A stretch of 64,000 nucleotides of DNA from an uncultured Draconibacterium sp. (GTDB lineage Bacteria > Bacteroidota > Bacteroidia > Bacteroidales > Prolixibacteraceae): NCBI RefSeq assembly GCF_963675585.1, contig NZ_OY776411.1:501001-565000 (forward strand), in the 5' to 3' direction. Made by a program: the position numbers and the translations under genes. Shown here piece after piece: positions 8,156 to 16,685 of this stretch. Position 1 is the stretch's first letter; each line of letters starts with the position of its first letter. The notes under the pieces are model-generated. The model was not told where the DNA came from. It saw only the letters and a program-made list of their open reading frames with translations, and did no database searches.

Positions 8156-9241
8156 TTGATTAATGTGGACTTCGGAAAAATCATACACGAACTTCTTTTA
8201 GAAAACGAGATAGTAATTATTCCCGGCTTCGGTGCTTTTGTTTCGGAATATAAACCGGCAGAAATAAGCGAGGACAGCGATGAAATAAAACCTCCTTCGA
8301 AAACGGTTTTATTTAACCAGCAAATTAGAAACAACGATGGCCTTTTAGTGGGTTATGTTGCCGAAATCAAACGAATTTCGCACTTCGATGCCCTAAAACG
8401 TATTGAAAAAGAACGGGAAGAAATTCTTTACAAACTCGATAGAGGAGAAGAAGTAGAATTGTCAGATGTTGGAACTTTGTTTTACACCTCCGAAAGTACC
8501 ATTGGCTTTAAACCCATTCAGGATGAAAATATGCTTTTGGATTCTTTTGGTTTGGAAGCTACGTCTATTTCGGAACCGGAAGAATTAAAACAGCAAGAAC
8601 CAATTGTAGCTCCGCTGATTAGTGAAGATATACCTGAAGAACAGCCGGAGGAAGAGGTTTTACCTGGCGATGAAGCAGACATAGAAACTGAAGAACCCAA
8701 AGAACCAACACCTGAGAAAAGGACTGAGTATAAAAAAACAGAAGCACAAGAAGAGAAAAAGAAAAAGGGCTGGCTGTGGTTATTTCTGATTTTAGTTCCG
8801 CTAATTGCAGTTTCGGTATTTATTTATCAGAAAGGACAAGACAAACCGCTTGCTACAACGCCAAAAGTGGAAGAAAAAATTAGTACTCCGATCGAAAAAC
8901 CGGACACTATTACACAAGATTCGATTGTAAAAGATTCGATTGTTGTGGCCGAACAAGATACTGTATTACAGGAAAACGCATCACCCGAACCAAAGGTTGA
9001 AATGGATGAAAATGCGCCAAAATTCTATTTGGTAGGTGGAAGTTTTTCGGTAGAAGAGAATGCCGATACTTATTTAAAAGAGTTGCAGGCAAAAGGTTAC
9101 GAGGCTTTTCATGCAGGTAAAAAAGGGCGATTCTTTATAATTGGAATTGGCACTTATGATACATTTGACGAAGCCGACCAGGCTAAAATTGAATACATGG
9201 ATAACAACCCGGGATCAGAAGTCTGGGTCTGGAAAAAATAA
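8156..9241 (+). CDS. HU/CCDC81-like plus SPOR-domain membrane protein
   Basis: The ~361-aa protein has three parts. The N-terminal ~120 residues carry two short HU/CCDC81-like domains (GKIIHELLLENEIVIIPGFG; VELSDVGTLFYTSESTIGF). A Glu/Pro-rich linker follows, then one membrane helix at about 205-225 (WLWLFLILVPLIAVSVFIY). After another low-complexity linker comes a C-terminal SPOR domain (KFYLVGGSFSVEENADTYL ... GRFFIIGIGTY), which binds denuded peptidoglycan at the division site. This architecture is typical of Bacteroidota and suggests a cell-division or envelope role. The start is uncertain: no ATG fits; TTG at 8156 gives the usual family N-terminus, with TTG 8135 or GTG 8165 as alternatives. 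Confidence 0.85.
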   Translation: MINVDFGKIIHELLLENEIVIIPGFGAFVSEYKPAEISEDSDEIKPPSKTVLFNQQIRNNDGLLVGYVAEIKRISHFDALKRIEKEREEILYKLDRGEEVELSDVGTLFYTSESTIGFKPIQDENMLLDSFGLEATSISEPEELKQQEPIVAPLISEDIPEEQPEEEVLPGDEADIETEEPKEPTPEKRTEYKKTEAQEEKKKKGWLWLFLILVPLIAVSVFIYQKGQDKPLATTPKVEEKISTPIEKPDTITQDSIVKDSIVVAEQDTVLQENASPEPKVEMDENAPKFYLVGGSFSVEENADTYLKELQAKGYEAFHAGKKGRFFIIGIGTYDTFDEADQAKIEYMDNNPGSEVWVWKK

Positions 9242-9247
9242 AACAAA

Positions 9248-9793
9248 TTAATACGAATTGAATCCGCAAATTTCATCAATCGATTTGCGGATTTTTTTAC
9301 GCTGTTTGTATCCCTCGGCAGCATAACCCAGGGTAATTACCAAAGCCACTTTTTTGTTTTTCGGAATCTGCAGCAATTGTTTTATTCCCGACTCATTAAA
9401 CCAGCCAATCATACAAGTCCCTAATCCGAGCTCGGCTGCTTGCAAACAAAAATGTTCGGCTGCAATTCCGATGTCGTACTGCGGGTATTCCTGATTTTTT
9501 ATTGTACCACCTATTTTTGCAATTAATTTTGGTTTTTCCATTACTAAAACTGCAATAACAGGTGCCTCCAATGCAAATTTATTAAATGCCACAAGCTGAT
9601 TAAAAGTCTCCTTTGCAACCTTATTTTTTAACTCCGGCTCATCCACAAGTATCAATTTCCAGGGTTGCGAATTGCATGCAGAAGGTGCAAGATGCACAGC
9701 TTCAATAATTGCTTGCAGTTTCTCCTTTTCAACTGCTCTTCCCTGATATTTACGAACGCTTTGGCGTAATTCTATTAATTCTGAAAATAACAT
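9248..9793 (-). CDS. Nitroreductase-family FMN oxidoreductase
   Basis: The 181-aa protein fits the short nitroreductase family (FMN-dependent, NAD(P)H oxidising, usually dimeric, cytoplasmic). Visible are the N-terminal ELRQSVRKYQGR FMN-phosphate motif (residues 7-18), APSACNSQPWKLILVD near 37-52, and GLGTCMIGWFNESGIKQLL near 120-138. It is convergent with the HU-SPOR gene with a 6-nt gap. The physiological substrate is unknown. Confidence 0.85.
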   Translation of the reverse strand: MLFSELIELRQSVRKYQGRAVEKEKLQAIIEAVHLAPSACNSQPWKLILVDEPELKNKVAKETFNQLVAFNKFALEAPVIAVLVMEKPKLIAKIGGTIKNQEYPQYDIGIAAEHFCLQAAELGLGTCMIGWFNESGIKQLLQIPKNKKVALVITLGYAAEGYKQRKKIRKSIDEICGFNSY

Positions 9794-9885
9794 TTAACTA
9801 TTTTTTGACAGTACTAATGTATGTTTTTATTTACATTTACAATACCATTTACAAACTCTAAACGTTATCCATTAAATTGAATTCT

Positions 9886-10248
9886 ATGAACATAGCACTC
9901 TGGATACTCCAAATTATGCTCGCAGCCTTTTTTCTGACGGTTGGTTCAGTTAAAGTAGTTCTTACTAAAGAAAAATTATCAAAGGTATTTGAATGGATCG
10001 ACGATTTCTCGCAGAATAAAATTAAGATGATTGGTAGTTTTGAGATTATTGGTGCACTTGGTTTGTTTTTGCCGGGGGTATATCCAATTGGGTACGCAAT
10101 AATTCCGATTTCGGCTGCAGGGCTTGCAATTATTATGATTCTAGCAGCCATGACACATTATAATCGTGCAGAAACAAAAGGAATCATTTTAAACATTGCC
10201 TTATTTGTTTCACTAATGTTAGTGATTATCGGACGATTGGCATTCTGA
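9886..10248 (+). CDS. DoxX-like membrane protein
   Basis: The 120-aa protein has four hydrophobic helices (about residues 3-22, 45-66, 68-88 and 97-118) and resembles the DoxX/DoxX-like_2 family of small integral membrane proteins. Some DoxX relatives are quinone-linked or help oxidative-stress resistance, but no cofactor residues are evident here. The open frame begins at TTG 9877; the ATG at 9886 is preferred because it places the first helix at the N-terminus. Single gene, followed by 258 nt with no recognised feature. Confidence 0.7.
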   Translation: MNIALWILQIMLAAFFLTVGSVKVVLTKEKLSKVFEWIDDFSQNKIKMIGSFEIIGALGLFLPGVYPIGYAIIPISAAGLAIIMILAAMTHYNRAETKGIILNIALFVSLMLVIIGRLAF

Positions 10249-10506
10249 TCGCTCAAACCGGAACCTACAATCTCGATTTAAAATTTCTGCTTTTATATTT
10301 TTTCCGTCTCTATATATGATTTCAAATGCTATTATAGAGTGTCGGGAAAAGTCTTCACCCTCAATTTATTCTAATCCCACCAAATACAAATCTTGTCAGT
10401 GAATTAAATGATTTACCTGCTGTTGAAATAAAACATTAATGAACTTCTGACGTAGAAATAAAAACCTTTTAACAACAAATTTTATTAACCTAAAAATCAG
10501 AAAGTC

Positions 10507-10716
10507 ATGCCGAACAGTGTTTACAAAATCATCGAATTAGTAGGTAGTAGCCCAAAATCATGGGAGCAAGCTGCTCAAAACGCAATTACTCTTGCCTCAA
10601 AATCATTACGCGATTTACGAATTGCAGAAGTGTGTACAATGGATGCGCATATTAGTGATGGCAAAATTGAATCGTATCGGGTTAAGCTAAAAGTTTCGTT
10701 TAAGTACGAAGGTTAA
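10507..10716 (+). CDS. Dodecin, flavin-binding-type small protein
   Basis: This 69-aa protein matches dodecin in length and along its whole sequence (VYKIIELVGSSPKSWEQAA, KSLRDLRIAEV, ESYRVKLKVSFKYEG). Dodecins form hollow dodecamers that store or buffer flavins. In the well-studied haloarchaeal and mycobacterial proteins a Trp in the segment LRWxEV stacks on the isoalloxazine ring; here residue 39 is Ile (LRIAEV). The flavin site is therefore altered or the ligand differs. The gene is monocistronic, with no recognised promoter. Confidence 0.9.
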   Translation: MPNSVYKIIELVGSSPKSWEQAAQNAITLASKSLRDLRIAEVCTMDAHISDGKIESYRVKLKVSFKYEG

Positions 10717-10879
10717 AAGTACTATTCGCGCTTTGTGGTTTAACTACTGCAAAGCGCATAACCCAAAATCAGTACCCCCTTTTTCACCCCTCAACATTTT
10801 AAGGTAGTGCTCAATTTCTACTGCTTCTGCCTGCTAAATATAATTTGATTAAATTAGAGCTTCCGAAAAAACAGAAACT

Positions 10880-11788
10880 ATGCTTACCTCACTAAAAGAA
10901 ATTAGAGAATTTGGAAAAGATTTTCCGGATACATACCACATTCCCCGACGCAAACTGGGCAAAACAGAAGCAAATCTTTCAATTATTGGATTTGGCGGTA
11001 TAATGTTAAACGATAATCCGCAGGATTTTGCCAATGAAATTGTAGCAAAAGCGGTAGAACTGGGCGTAAACTATTTTGATGTGTCGCCAAGATACGGAAA
11101 TGCAGAAGACAGGTTGGGACCGGCTTTAAAACCGTTTCGTAAAAATTGTTTTTTGGCCTGCAAAACACGTGAGCGCGATGCTGTTGGGTCACAAAAAGAC
11201 CTGGACAATTCGCTAAAAAAACTGCAAACCGATTATTTTGAGTTATACCAGCTGCACGAGCTTTCTTCCATCGATGAAGTAGAACAGGTTTTTAGTTCCG
11301 GAGGAGCCATTGAAACGCTTGTAAAAGCCAAAGAAGCAGGGAAAATAAAACACATTGGTTTTTCGGCTCATCATGTTGATGCTGCAATGCTTGCGATGAA
11401 AAATTTTGATTTTGACTCAATCCTTTTTCCCATAAACTTTGCATGCTGGAATGCAGGAAACTTTGGTCCGCAAATTTATGAAGAAGCCGAAAAAAGAGGG
11501 ATGGGAATTTTAGCTTTAAAAGCAATGGCCTTAACTACTTTTAAAACCGGCGAAGATATGATATTCAAAAATTGCTGGTACAAACCCATCGATGATGAAA
11601 AAATAATGCAGCAGGCACTTGCCTATACTTTATCAAAAAATGTAACTGCGGCTATTCCTCCAGGCGATGTTTCATTGTTTTTAAAAGCGTTGGAGTTTAT
11701 ACAAGATTTGGAACCGATTAATGAAAAAGAAACTGAAGAATTATTAAAACTGGCTAAAACCACAAAGCCCGTTTTTATACATCAATAA
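10880..11788 (+). CDS. Aldo/keto reductase family protein
   Basis: The 302-aa protein is an (alpha/beta)8-barrel NAD(P)H oxidoreductase of the aldo/keto reductase family. The N-terminal strand (RRKLGKTEANLSIIGFGG, about 21-38) and the catalytic set are visible: Asp/Tyr in NYFDVSPRYGNAEDRLG, Lys in FLACKTRERD and His in ELYQLHELSS. The usual DTAxxYG appears as DVSPRYG, typical of the YgjR-like/Bacteroidota subgroup. No C-terminal ferredoxin domain is present. The substrate is unknown. Monocistronic on the plus strand, convergent with the small lipoprotein gene at 11802. Confidence 0.85.
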   Translation: MLTSLKEIREFGKDFPDTYHIPRRKLGKTEANLSIIGFGGIMLNDNPQDFANEIVAKAVELGVNYFDVSPRYGNAEDRLGPALKPFRKNCFLACKTRERDAVGSQKDLDNSLKKLQTDYFELYQLHELSSIDEVEQVFSSGGAIETLVKAKEAGKIKHIGFSAHHVDAAMLAMKNFDFDSILFPINFACWNAGNFGPQIYEEAEKRGMGILALKAMALTTFKTGEDMIFKNCWYKPIDDEKIMQQALAYTLSKNVTAAIPPGDVSLFLKALEFIQDLEPINEKETEELLKLAKTTKPVFIHQ

Positions 11789-11801
11789 GCAAGAATAAAA
11801 T

Positions 11802-12194
11802 TTATTTCGAATAAAAACTATAACCCTGGTGGTACCACAAATTATCAGAATTATGTTTTAAAATTTCCAATTGTTTTTCTAATTCCAGTTGTATAAAAAT
11901 CATTTCATCCAGTCCGGCCAGGTTATTTACCTCCAGCGGATCAGTTAATTTATCGTACAACAACCACGTTCCTTCGTTATTTCGGACTAACTTAAAACGT
12001 TCCGTTTCAATTCCAAAATAAAAGGACAATGTACAACTTGGAATTCTCTGATAAAATGGAATCGGATACTGAATTAATCGCGGTTTGATTTCCTCAGTTT
12101 CAGATTGACACCCCAATAAAAAACCAGTAAGAAATACGCAGAATAAATGAACTGATAAAAGATATTTTCTTCCCGAACTTTTACCCCGACTCAT
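11802..12194 (-). CDS. Lipoprotein with a sulfatase-C-terminus-like segment
   Basis: The 130-aa product has a basic N-terminus, a hydrophobic stretch and a lipobox-like LLGC (around residue 29), so it is a probable lipoprotein. The remainder resembles the last ~85 residues of arylsulfatases: IETERFKLVRNNEGTWLLYD followed by KLTDPLEVNNLAGLDE and a final LEKQLEIL helix. The sulfatase catalytic core (C/S-x-P-x-R) is absent. It is either a remnant of a sulfatase gene given a new signal, or a small protein with a convergent motif. No sulfatase or SusCD genes lie nearby. Whether it is expressed is unknown. Confidence 0.5.
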   Translation of the reverse strand: MSRGKSSGRKYLLSVHLFCVFLTGFLLGCQSETEEIKPRLIQYPIPFYQRIPSCTLSFYFGIETERFKLVRNNEGTWLLYDKLTDPLEVNNLAGLDEMIFIQLELEKQLEILKHNSDNLWYHQGYSFYSK

Positions 12195-12223
12195 AAATTC
12201 TGCATTAAAATCAACAGTTTCTA

Positions 12224-12322
12224 CTATTTGTTTTTCTTTGCTCTTTTTTCTGCTTTTTTCTCTTTTGCGGTTTTTAAAGGCTCCTTCTTTGTTGTTTTCC
12301 TAGCATCTTGCGATTTTGCCAT
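12224..12322 (-). CDS. Tiny highly basic protein (32 aa)
   Basis: A short ORF encodes MAKSQDARKTTKKEPLKTAK and then a Lys/Glu/Ala-rich tail ending KKNK with a TAG stop. It resembles a family of very small Lys-rich conserved proteins in Bacteroidota that begin MAKSQ or MGKSQ followed by a KKEKEKKR-type charged helix; their function is not known. Its charge and length suggest an RNA- or DNA-binding peptide, which is inference. It lies 30 nt upstream of the lipoprotein gene on the same strand. Confidence 0.6.
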   Translation of the reverse strand: MAKSQDARKTTKKEPLKTAKEKKAEKRAKKNK

Positions 12323-12747
12323 GATTTAATTTTTAAACTGTTAATAGTAAGTTTTAATCTGTTTCTCTAACCGAGTGTAAAGCTACATTCTTATTTCAGA
12401 TTTTGCGCTATAAAAAACAATATTGATTCGTAGAAAACTGTCGGTGTATTACTAGAATCCAACTAGCCATTTCTTCTTTTCACAAAGCCAAAGTAAACTT
12501 CAGACGAATGGTATTTTTTTGATACAAATCCACAAAAAAGTGAAAAGTAAATTGAATTCAGCTCAATAAAAAGCGGCACCTTTTGTAAAAGACGCCGCTG
12601 AATTGATCGCCAAACAAAGCAGGATGGCCGATGCTATATAAAGTTTACTGAACGGTAAAAAAACTTGACTTCATGGCTTTGAAGCAGTTGTTCTTAGTTT
12701 TACAAATGCCATGCCAAAAAGCGTTTTTCTCCCAACTTTTAAATTTT
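12323..12747. other. Gene-free stretch with one terminator
   Basis: No convincing coding frame is seen. The only clear element is the hairpin at 12572-12599, a terminator for mtnP. Two minus-strand mini-ORFs (13 and 9 codons, overlapping ATGA) just after mtnP are not supported. Confidence 0.5.
12563..12599 (-). terminator. Terminator downstream of mtnP
   Basis: Arms AGCGGC/GCCGCT and inner CTTTT/AAAAG form a 28-nt hairpin; on the minus strand TTTTTATT follows. It lies about 150 nt past the mtnP stop, giving that mRNA an unusually long 3' end. Confidence 0.75.
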
Positions 12748-13497
12748 TTATTTAAATGACGATATGGATTCCACCAGCAGTTGAATTACATTTTTTACAT
12801 TCTGATTAAATACCTGAAGAACCGCTTCCCAGGTAACAGGAGCCTCATCTGTTTTCCAACAATCGTAGTCGGTACTTAATGCTATTGCAGCATAGTTTAA
12901 ACCCAGTTCGTTGGCTAAAATACATTCGGGTGCAGTCGACATGTTTATTACATCTGCTCCCCACATTCGAAACATATTCGATTCGGCACGTGTTGAAAAC
13001 CGCGGACCTTCGATGGTAACTACAGTTCCGGAAGGATGATAAGACAAAGACAATTCAGAAGCTTTTTTTATAAGTAATTCCCTTAATTCGCTGTTAAATG
13101 GATCGGCCATTGGAGTATGATTCAGATTTCCATTCTCAAATTTTTCAGAGAAAGTTATTTTTCGAAATCGGGTAAAATCAATAAACTGGTCGAGAATCAC
13201 AATATCTCCACGTCCAATCTCATCGCGCAAACTACCACAAGCCGTCGTGGCTAAAATATGTGTACATCCCAACTTTTTTATGGCCCATAAATTTGCCCGG
13301 TTATTCACTTGCGACGGTGGGATGGAATGATCGCGGTCGTGACGGGATAAAATGGCCACATCAACTCCACCTATTTTTCCGCATTTAAAACCCGACGACG
13401 GATTTCCATAAGGCGTTTCAATTTTTATGTCTTCAGGATTTTGAAGGATTGCCGGATCTTCTAGTCCTGAGCCACCGATTATTGCAATTTTTATCAT
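12748..13497 (-). CDS. mtnP: S-methyl-5'-thioadenosine phosphorylase
   Basis: The 249-aa protein belongs to the PNP/MTAP family and cleaves methylthioadenosine with phosphate to adenine and methylthioribose-1-phosphate. Signature elements are IIGGSGLED (residues 6-14), SRHDRDHSIPPSQVNNRAN (phosphate/ribose region), TTACGSLRDEIGRGDIVILD, the GPRFSTRAES loop, and NMSTAPE with the STDYD catalytic-base segment. The downstream enzyme of methionine salvage, mtnA, is the next gene upstream (91 nt), so the two probably form one operon and feed methylthioribulose-phosphate to a later pathway not in this window. Confidence 0.93.
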   Translation of the reverse strand: MIKIAIIGGSGLEDPAILQNPEDIKIETPYGNPSSGFKCGKIGGVDVAILSRHDRDHSIPPSQVNNRANLWAIKKLGCTHILATTACGSLRDEIGRGDIVILDQFIDFTRFRKITFSEKFENGNLNHTPMADPFNSELRELLIKKASELSLSYHPSGTVVTIEGPRFSTRAESNMFRMWGADVINMSTAPECILANELGLNYAAIALSTDYDCWKTDEAPVTWEAVLQVFNQNVKNVIQLLVESISSFK

Positions 13498-13588
13498 CTG
13501 TTTTCAGTTTAAACATCGGCTAAAACATACCGATTTTGCTTTGTGTATTAATTTCTATTTTAATTTTTCACAAATTGGGATTGGGATT

Positions 13589-14692
13589 TTAGCTCTTCTT
13601 TTCCGGAAATAGTTTTAATATACTTTTTCTATTTGCTGAACATACTCCCCTTTCGGTAATTAAACCGCTTACCAAACGTGCCGGAGTAACATCAAAACCA
13701 TAGTTGGCTACTTTACTGTTCTCAGGAATTAATCGCACATTCTGTATCCCTGTTTTGGTCCAACCTTCAATCTCAGACACCTCTCCCGGATCGCGTTGTT
13801 CAATCGGAATTTGTTTTACACCATCTTCAATTTCCCAATCGAATGTCGACGATGGAAGTGCCGCATAAAACGGAATGTTATTATCGTGTGCTGCCAATGC
13901 TTTTAAATAAGTTCCAATTTTATTGGCAACATCGCCTGTAACACTGGTGCGGTCGCTGCCAACAATTACCAGATCAACCATTCCGTGTTGCATTAAATGG
14001 CCACCGGTATTATCCGGAATTACAGTGTGCGCCACTCCCTGTTCGCCCAATTCATAAGCAGTCAGGCGGGCTCCCTGATTTCGCGGCCGTGTTTCGTCCA
14101 CCCAAACATGCACCGGAATTCCCTTTAAATGCGCTTTATAGATTGGTGCAGTCGCTGTTCCCCAGTCGATACAAGCCAGCCATCCTGCATTACAATGGGT
14201 TAAAACATTTACAGTATCTTGTTTTGCTGCATAAATTTTTTCAATAATTTCCAGTCCAAAATCACCTATTTTACTACTAAATTCTATTTCTTCAGCCTTT
14301 AGTTGATGCGCTTTCTCTAAAGTTTGTTCCAGCAAATTTTCATCATTTTTATTTTCAAGAATAAAGTCGGTCATACAATCAACAGCAAAAGCAAGGTTTA
14401 CTGCTGTCGGGCGTGAGGCCTTCAAATAATCGCCCTTGCTTTTAATTACAAATTCGAGTTCGCTTCTTTCTGTTTGCAACAAGGCCAGATACATTCCGTA
14501 AGCTGCTGTTACTCCAATTAAGGGTGCTCCCCGAACCACCATTTCTTTAATCGCAAAAAAAGCATCTTCAACGGTTTTCATTTCAAACACCTCAAATTGA
14601 AAAGGCAATTTTCGCTGATCGATTACCTCCACAATATTGGTGCTGTTTTTTTGTAACCAAATGGTATGATATTGTTTACCTTGAATTTCCAC
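13589..14692 (-). CDS. mtnA: Methylthioribose-1-phosphate isomerase
   Basis: The 367-aa protein is MtnA, of the eIF2B-alpha-like isomerase family, converting methylthioribose-1-phosphate to methylthioribulose-1-phosphate. Visible motifs are VVRGAPLIGVTAAYG near residue 50, LTHCNAGWLAC with the catalytic Cys near 167, the ETRPRNQGARLTAYEL segment, and VGSDRTSVTGDVANKIGTY with the catalytic Asp. The start codon is GTG at 14692, consistent with the family N-terminus. Operon partner of mtnP; divergent from the HAD gene with a 46-nt shared promoter region. Confidence 0.95.
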   Translation of the reverse strand: MEIQGKQYHTIWLQKNSTNIVEVIDQRKLPFQFEVFEMKTVEDAFFAIKEMVVRGAPLIGVTAAYGMYLALLQTERSELEFVIKSKGDYLKASRPTAVNLAFAVDCMTDFILENKNDENLLEQTLEKAHQLKAEEIEFSSKIGDFGLEIIEKIYAAKQDTVNVLTHCNAGWLACIDWGTATAPIYKAHLKGIPVHVWVDETRPRNQGARLTAYELGEQGVAHTVIPDNTGGHLMQHGMVDLVIVGSDRTSVTGDVANKIGTYLKALAAHDNNIPFYAALPSSTFDWEIEDGVKQIPIEQRDPGEVSEIEGWTKTGIQNVRLIPENSKVANYGFDVTPARLVSGLITERGVCSANRKSILKLFPEKKS

Positions 14693-14738
14693 AGGCCTGA
14701 TTTATATTATTTATATTAGCGGCACTAAAAATAGTAAA

Positions 14739-15362
14739 ATGAAGATGGACCTCAGCAATATTAAGAACATCATTTTTGATTTGGGAAATGTTTTATTAAA
14801 TCTCGATTTTGATGCTTCGATCCGGGCTTTCCAGAAACTTGGAAGTAGTGGTGAAATTCTTGATCATAAAAATGCCTACGCCGATCCTGTTTTTTACAAC
14901 CTGGAAATTGGTAAAATATCGCCTGAAGAGTTCAGAAAAACGGCTAAAAAGATTCTGAATAATCCCGGTGCAAGTGACCGCGAAATTGATGATGCCTGGT
15001 ATGCAATGATTAAAGATATTCCGGCACATCGCGTTGCTGTTTTAAAAGAACTTGGCAAAAAATACAATGTGTTTCTTTTTAGTAATACCAACAAAATTCA
15101 CATCGACCGTTTACTAATCGAATTTAAAGCCGCACACGGAATCGATTTTCCATCGCTCTTTAAAACAGCATATTATTCGCACGAAATACACGACAGAAAA
15201 CCGGAAGTTAGCTCATTTGAAAAGGTGATTGAACTTTCAGGAGTAAATCCTCAGGAAACCTTATTTGTTGATGATTTGGAGAAGAATATCATTAGCGCCC
15301 AAAAAGCCGGACTTAAAACACTCTGGCTAACAAAAGAAATGGAAATGGCCGATTTATTTTAA
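14739..15362 (+). CDS. HAD-family phosphatase (YihX-like)
   Basis: The 207-aa protein is a HAD hydrolase with the variant first motif IIFDLGNVLLNLD, in which the second Asp of DxD is replaced by Gly-Asn as in YihX-type alpha-D-glucose-1-phosphatases and the epoxide-hydrolase N-terminal phosphatase group. Motif II is FLFSNTNKIH, and motif IV is TLFVDDLEKNIISAQKAG with two Asp. A cap domain occupies about residues 17-90. The substrate is unknown; sugar phosphate is likely by family. Its last 9 nt overlap the convergent cyclophilin gene. Confidence 0.85.
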   Translation: MKMDLSNIKNIIFDLGNVLLNLDFDASIRAFQKLGSSGEILDHKNAYADPVFYNLEIGKISPEEFRKTAKKILNNPGASDREIDDAWYAMIKDIPAHRVAVLKELGKKYNVFLFSNTNKIHIDRLLIEFKAAHGIDFPSLFKTAYYSHEIHDRKPEVSSFEKVIELSGVNPQETLFVDDLEKNIISAQKAGLKTLWLTKEMEMADLF

Positions 15363-16685
15363 AATGCGCACCTGTTTAATACGAATGTCTTCAACGGGAC
15401 GCCAACGATCATCGGTTTTAACTTTTACAATTTTATCGACCACGTCCATTCCCGAAATCACCTCGCCAAAAATCGTATAAGTACCGTCTAAATGTGGCGC
15501 ACCTCCAATTGTTTTGTAGGCGTTCCGCTGCGCTGCCGAAAACTTGTAATCGTTTTGTTTTTCAAGATCATCCAGCTCGTGGTCGTAATAAATGCGGCCC
15601 GAAACAATATAAAACTGCGAACCGTCCGAGCGCCGACGTTGATTGTGAGTATCGGGTTTGCGTGGAGATCCGATCATTCCACGCTTGTGGTACAATCCCG
15701 GCACAATGTGCGATGGAATGGTATAACCGGGGCCTTTCCAGCCCACACTGGCTTTGGGTTCGGCGTAACGTGTGTCGGCAGCTCCACTTTGAATTCCAAA
15801 ATCGGCAATTACACGGTGTACCAGCAAACTATCGAAATAATGTTCCTTTGCCAGGCGAATAAAATTATCGCGGTAAGCAGGCGTTTCATTAAACAATTTT
15901 AGGGTAATATCTCCGGCTTCGGTTTCCAGTACCAGTCCTTTAATCTTTGCATTTTCGGCTGCAATTTTTGCATTCGATGTGGTTTTAAGTACCTCCAAAG
16001 CTTTTGCATCTTCCCTTTTATTCAACATTTCAGATATATACATCGAAGGGATTGCAAAACTTTGTTGTTTGTAATCAACGGTTGCAGAAAAAGCTACTCC
16101 AATGGCCTTTCGGTTCGACACAAATACGGGTGCCCCAATTTGCGAGTTCCTGATCAGGTTTGTAATGCGATACAATTTAGTGCCACGCACAGTCGCTAAA
16201 TTCAACACTTTCCCCGAAAAAAGCTGAATGGTTTTTCCTGTTTTGGGTGCTACATAAATGGATTTTGCAGTTTGAGGCGCAACACCAGTAAACAACGCAA
16301 CGGGAGTTCGTTTTACGCTGTCGACCTGCAAAATAATAAGATCGTTAATCCGATCGAAGGCCACAAAACGGGTAGCAGCAAATGCTTTTTCACCATCAAA
16401 TGGAGTCAGCTTCACTTGGGTGGCATTGGTTACAAGTGAATATTTTGTAACCACTAAATTCTCGCCAACAAAAAATCCCTGACCCGATTCCAGAATCCGG
16501 CTTCCATCGTACGAATCGATTTTAACCAGCGCCGATAAAATTTCAGCCCATTCTTCATCCTCATTTTGTTTCTGAGCTTCTTTTGTTTCGGATGCCTCTG
16601 CCGTGTTTTCTTTTGCAGGTTTTTCTTTTGTACCGCACGAGAGCAAATACAGAGCTATAAATAATATGGCTACAAGTCGGTTCAT
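15354..16685 (-). CDS. Lipoprotein: inactive trypsin-like domain fused to cyclophilin
   Basis: The 443-aa protein starts with a lipoprotein signal (Cys17 in LLSC). Residues ~45-220 look like an HtrA/S1C trypsin fold: GQGFFVGENLVVTKYSLVTN, then FDRINDLIILQV (the Asp segment), then RNSQIGAPVFV where GNSGGP is expected. The catalytic His position reads Ser/Leu and the Ser position is lost, so it is probably not a protease. Residues ~245-443 are a cyclophilin-type peptidyl-prolyl isomerase (LVHRVIADFGIQSG, DGSQFYIVSG, DGTYTIFGEVISGMDVVDKI). Its ATG overlaps the stop of the next cyclophilin gene by 4 nt (ATGA), so the two are translationally coupled. Likely periplasmic, anchored to a membrane. Confidence 0.85.
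   Translation of the reverse strand: MNRLVAILFIALYLLSCGTKEKPAKENTAEASETKEAQKQNEDEEWAEILSALVKIDSYDGSRILESGQGFFVGENLVVTKYSLVTNATQVKLTPFDGEKAFAATRFVAFDRINDLIILQVDSVKRTPVALFTGVAPQTAKSIYVAPKTGKTIQLFSGKVLNLATVRGTKLYRITNLIRNSQIGAPVFVSNRKAIGVAFSATVDYKQQSFAIPSMYISEMLNKREDAKALEVLKTTSNAKIAAENAKIKGLVLETEAGDITLKLFNETPAYRDNFIRLAKEHYFDSLLVHRVIADFGIQSGAADTRYAEPKASVGWKGPGYTIPSHIVPGLYHKRGMIGSPRKPDTHNQRRRSDGSQFYIVSGRIYYDHELDDLEKQNDYKFSAAQRNAYKTIGGAPHLDGTYTIFGEVISGMDVVDKIVKVKTDDRWRPVEDIRIKQVRILK

Noticed and set aside
12600-12748. Two mini-ORFs (MAFVKLRTTASKP and MKSSFFTVQ) after mtnP
   Set aside because: Nine and thirteen codons, no homology or RBS; overlapping ATGA is likely chance.
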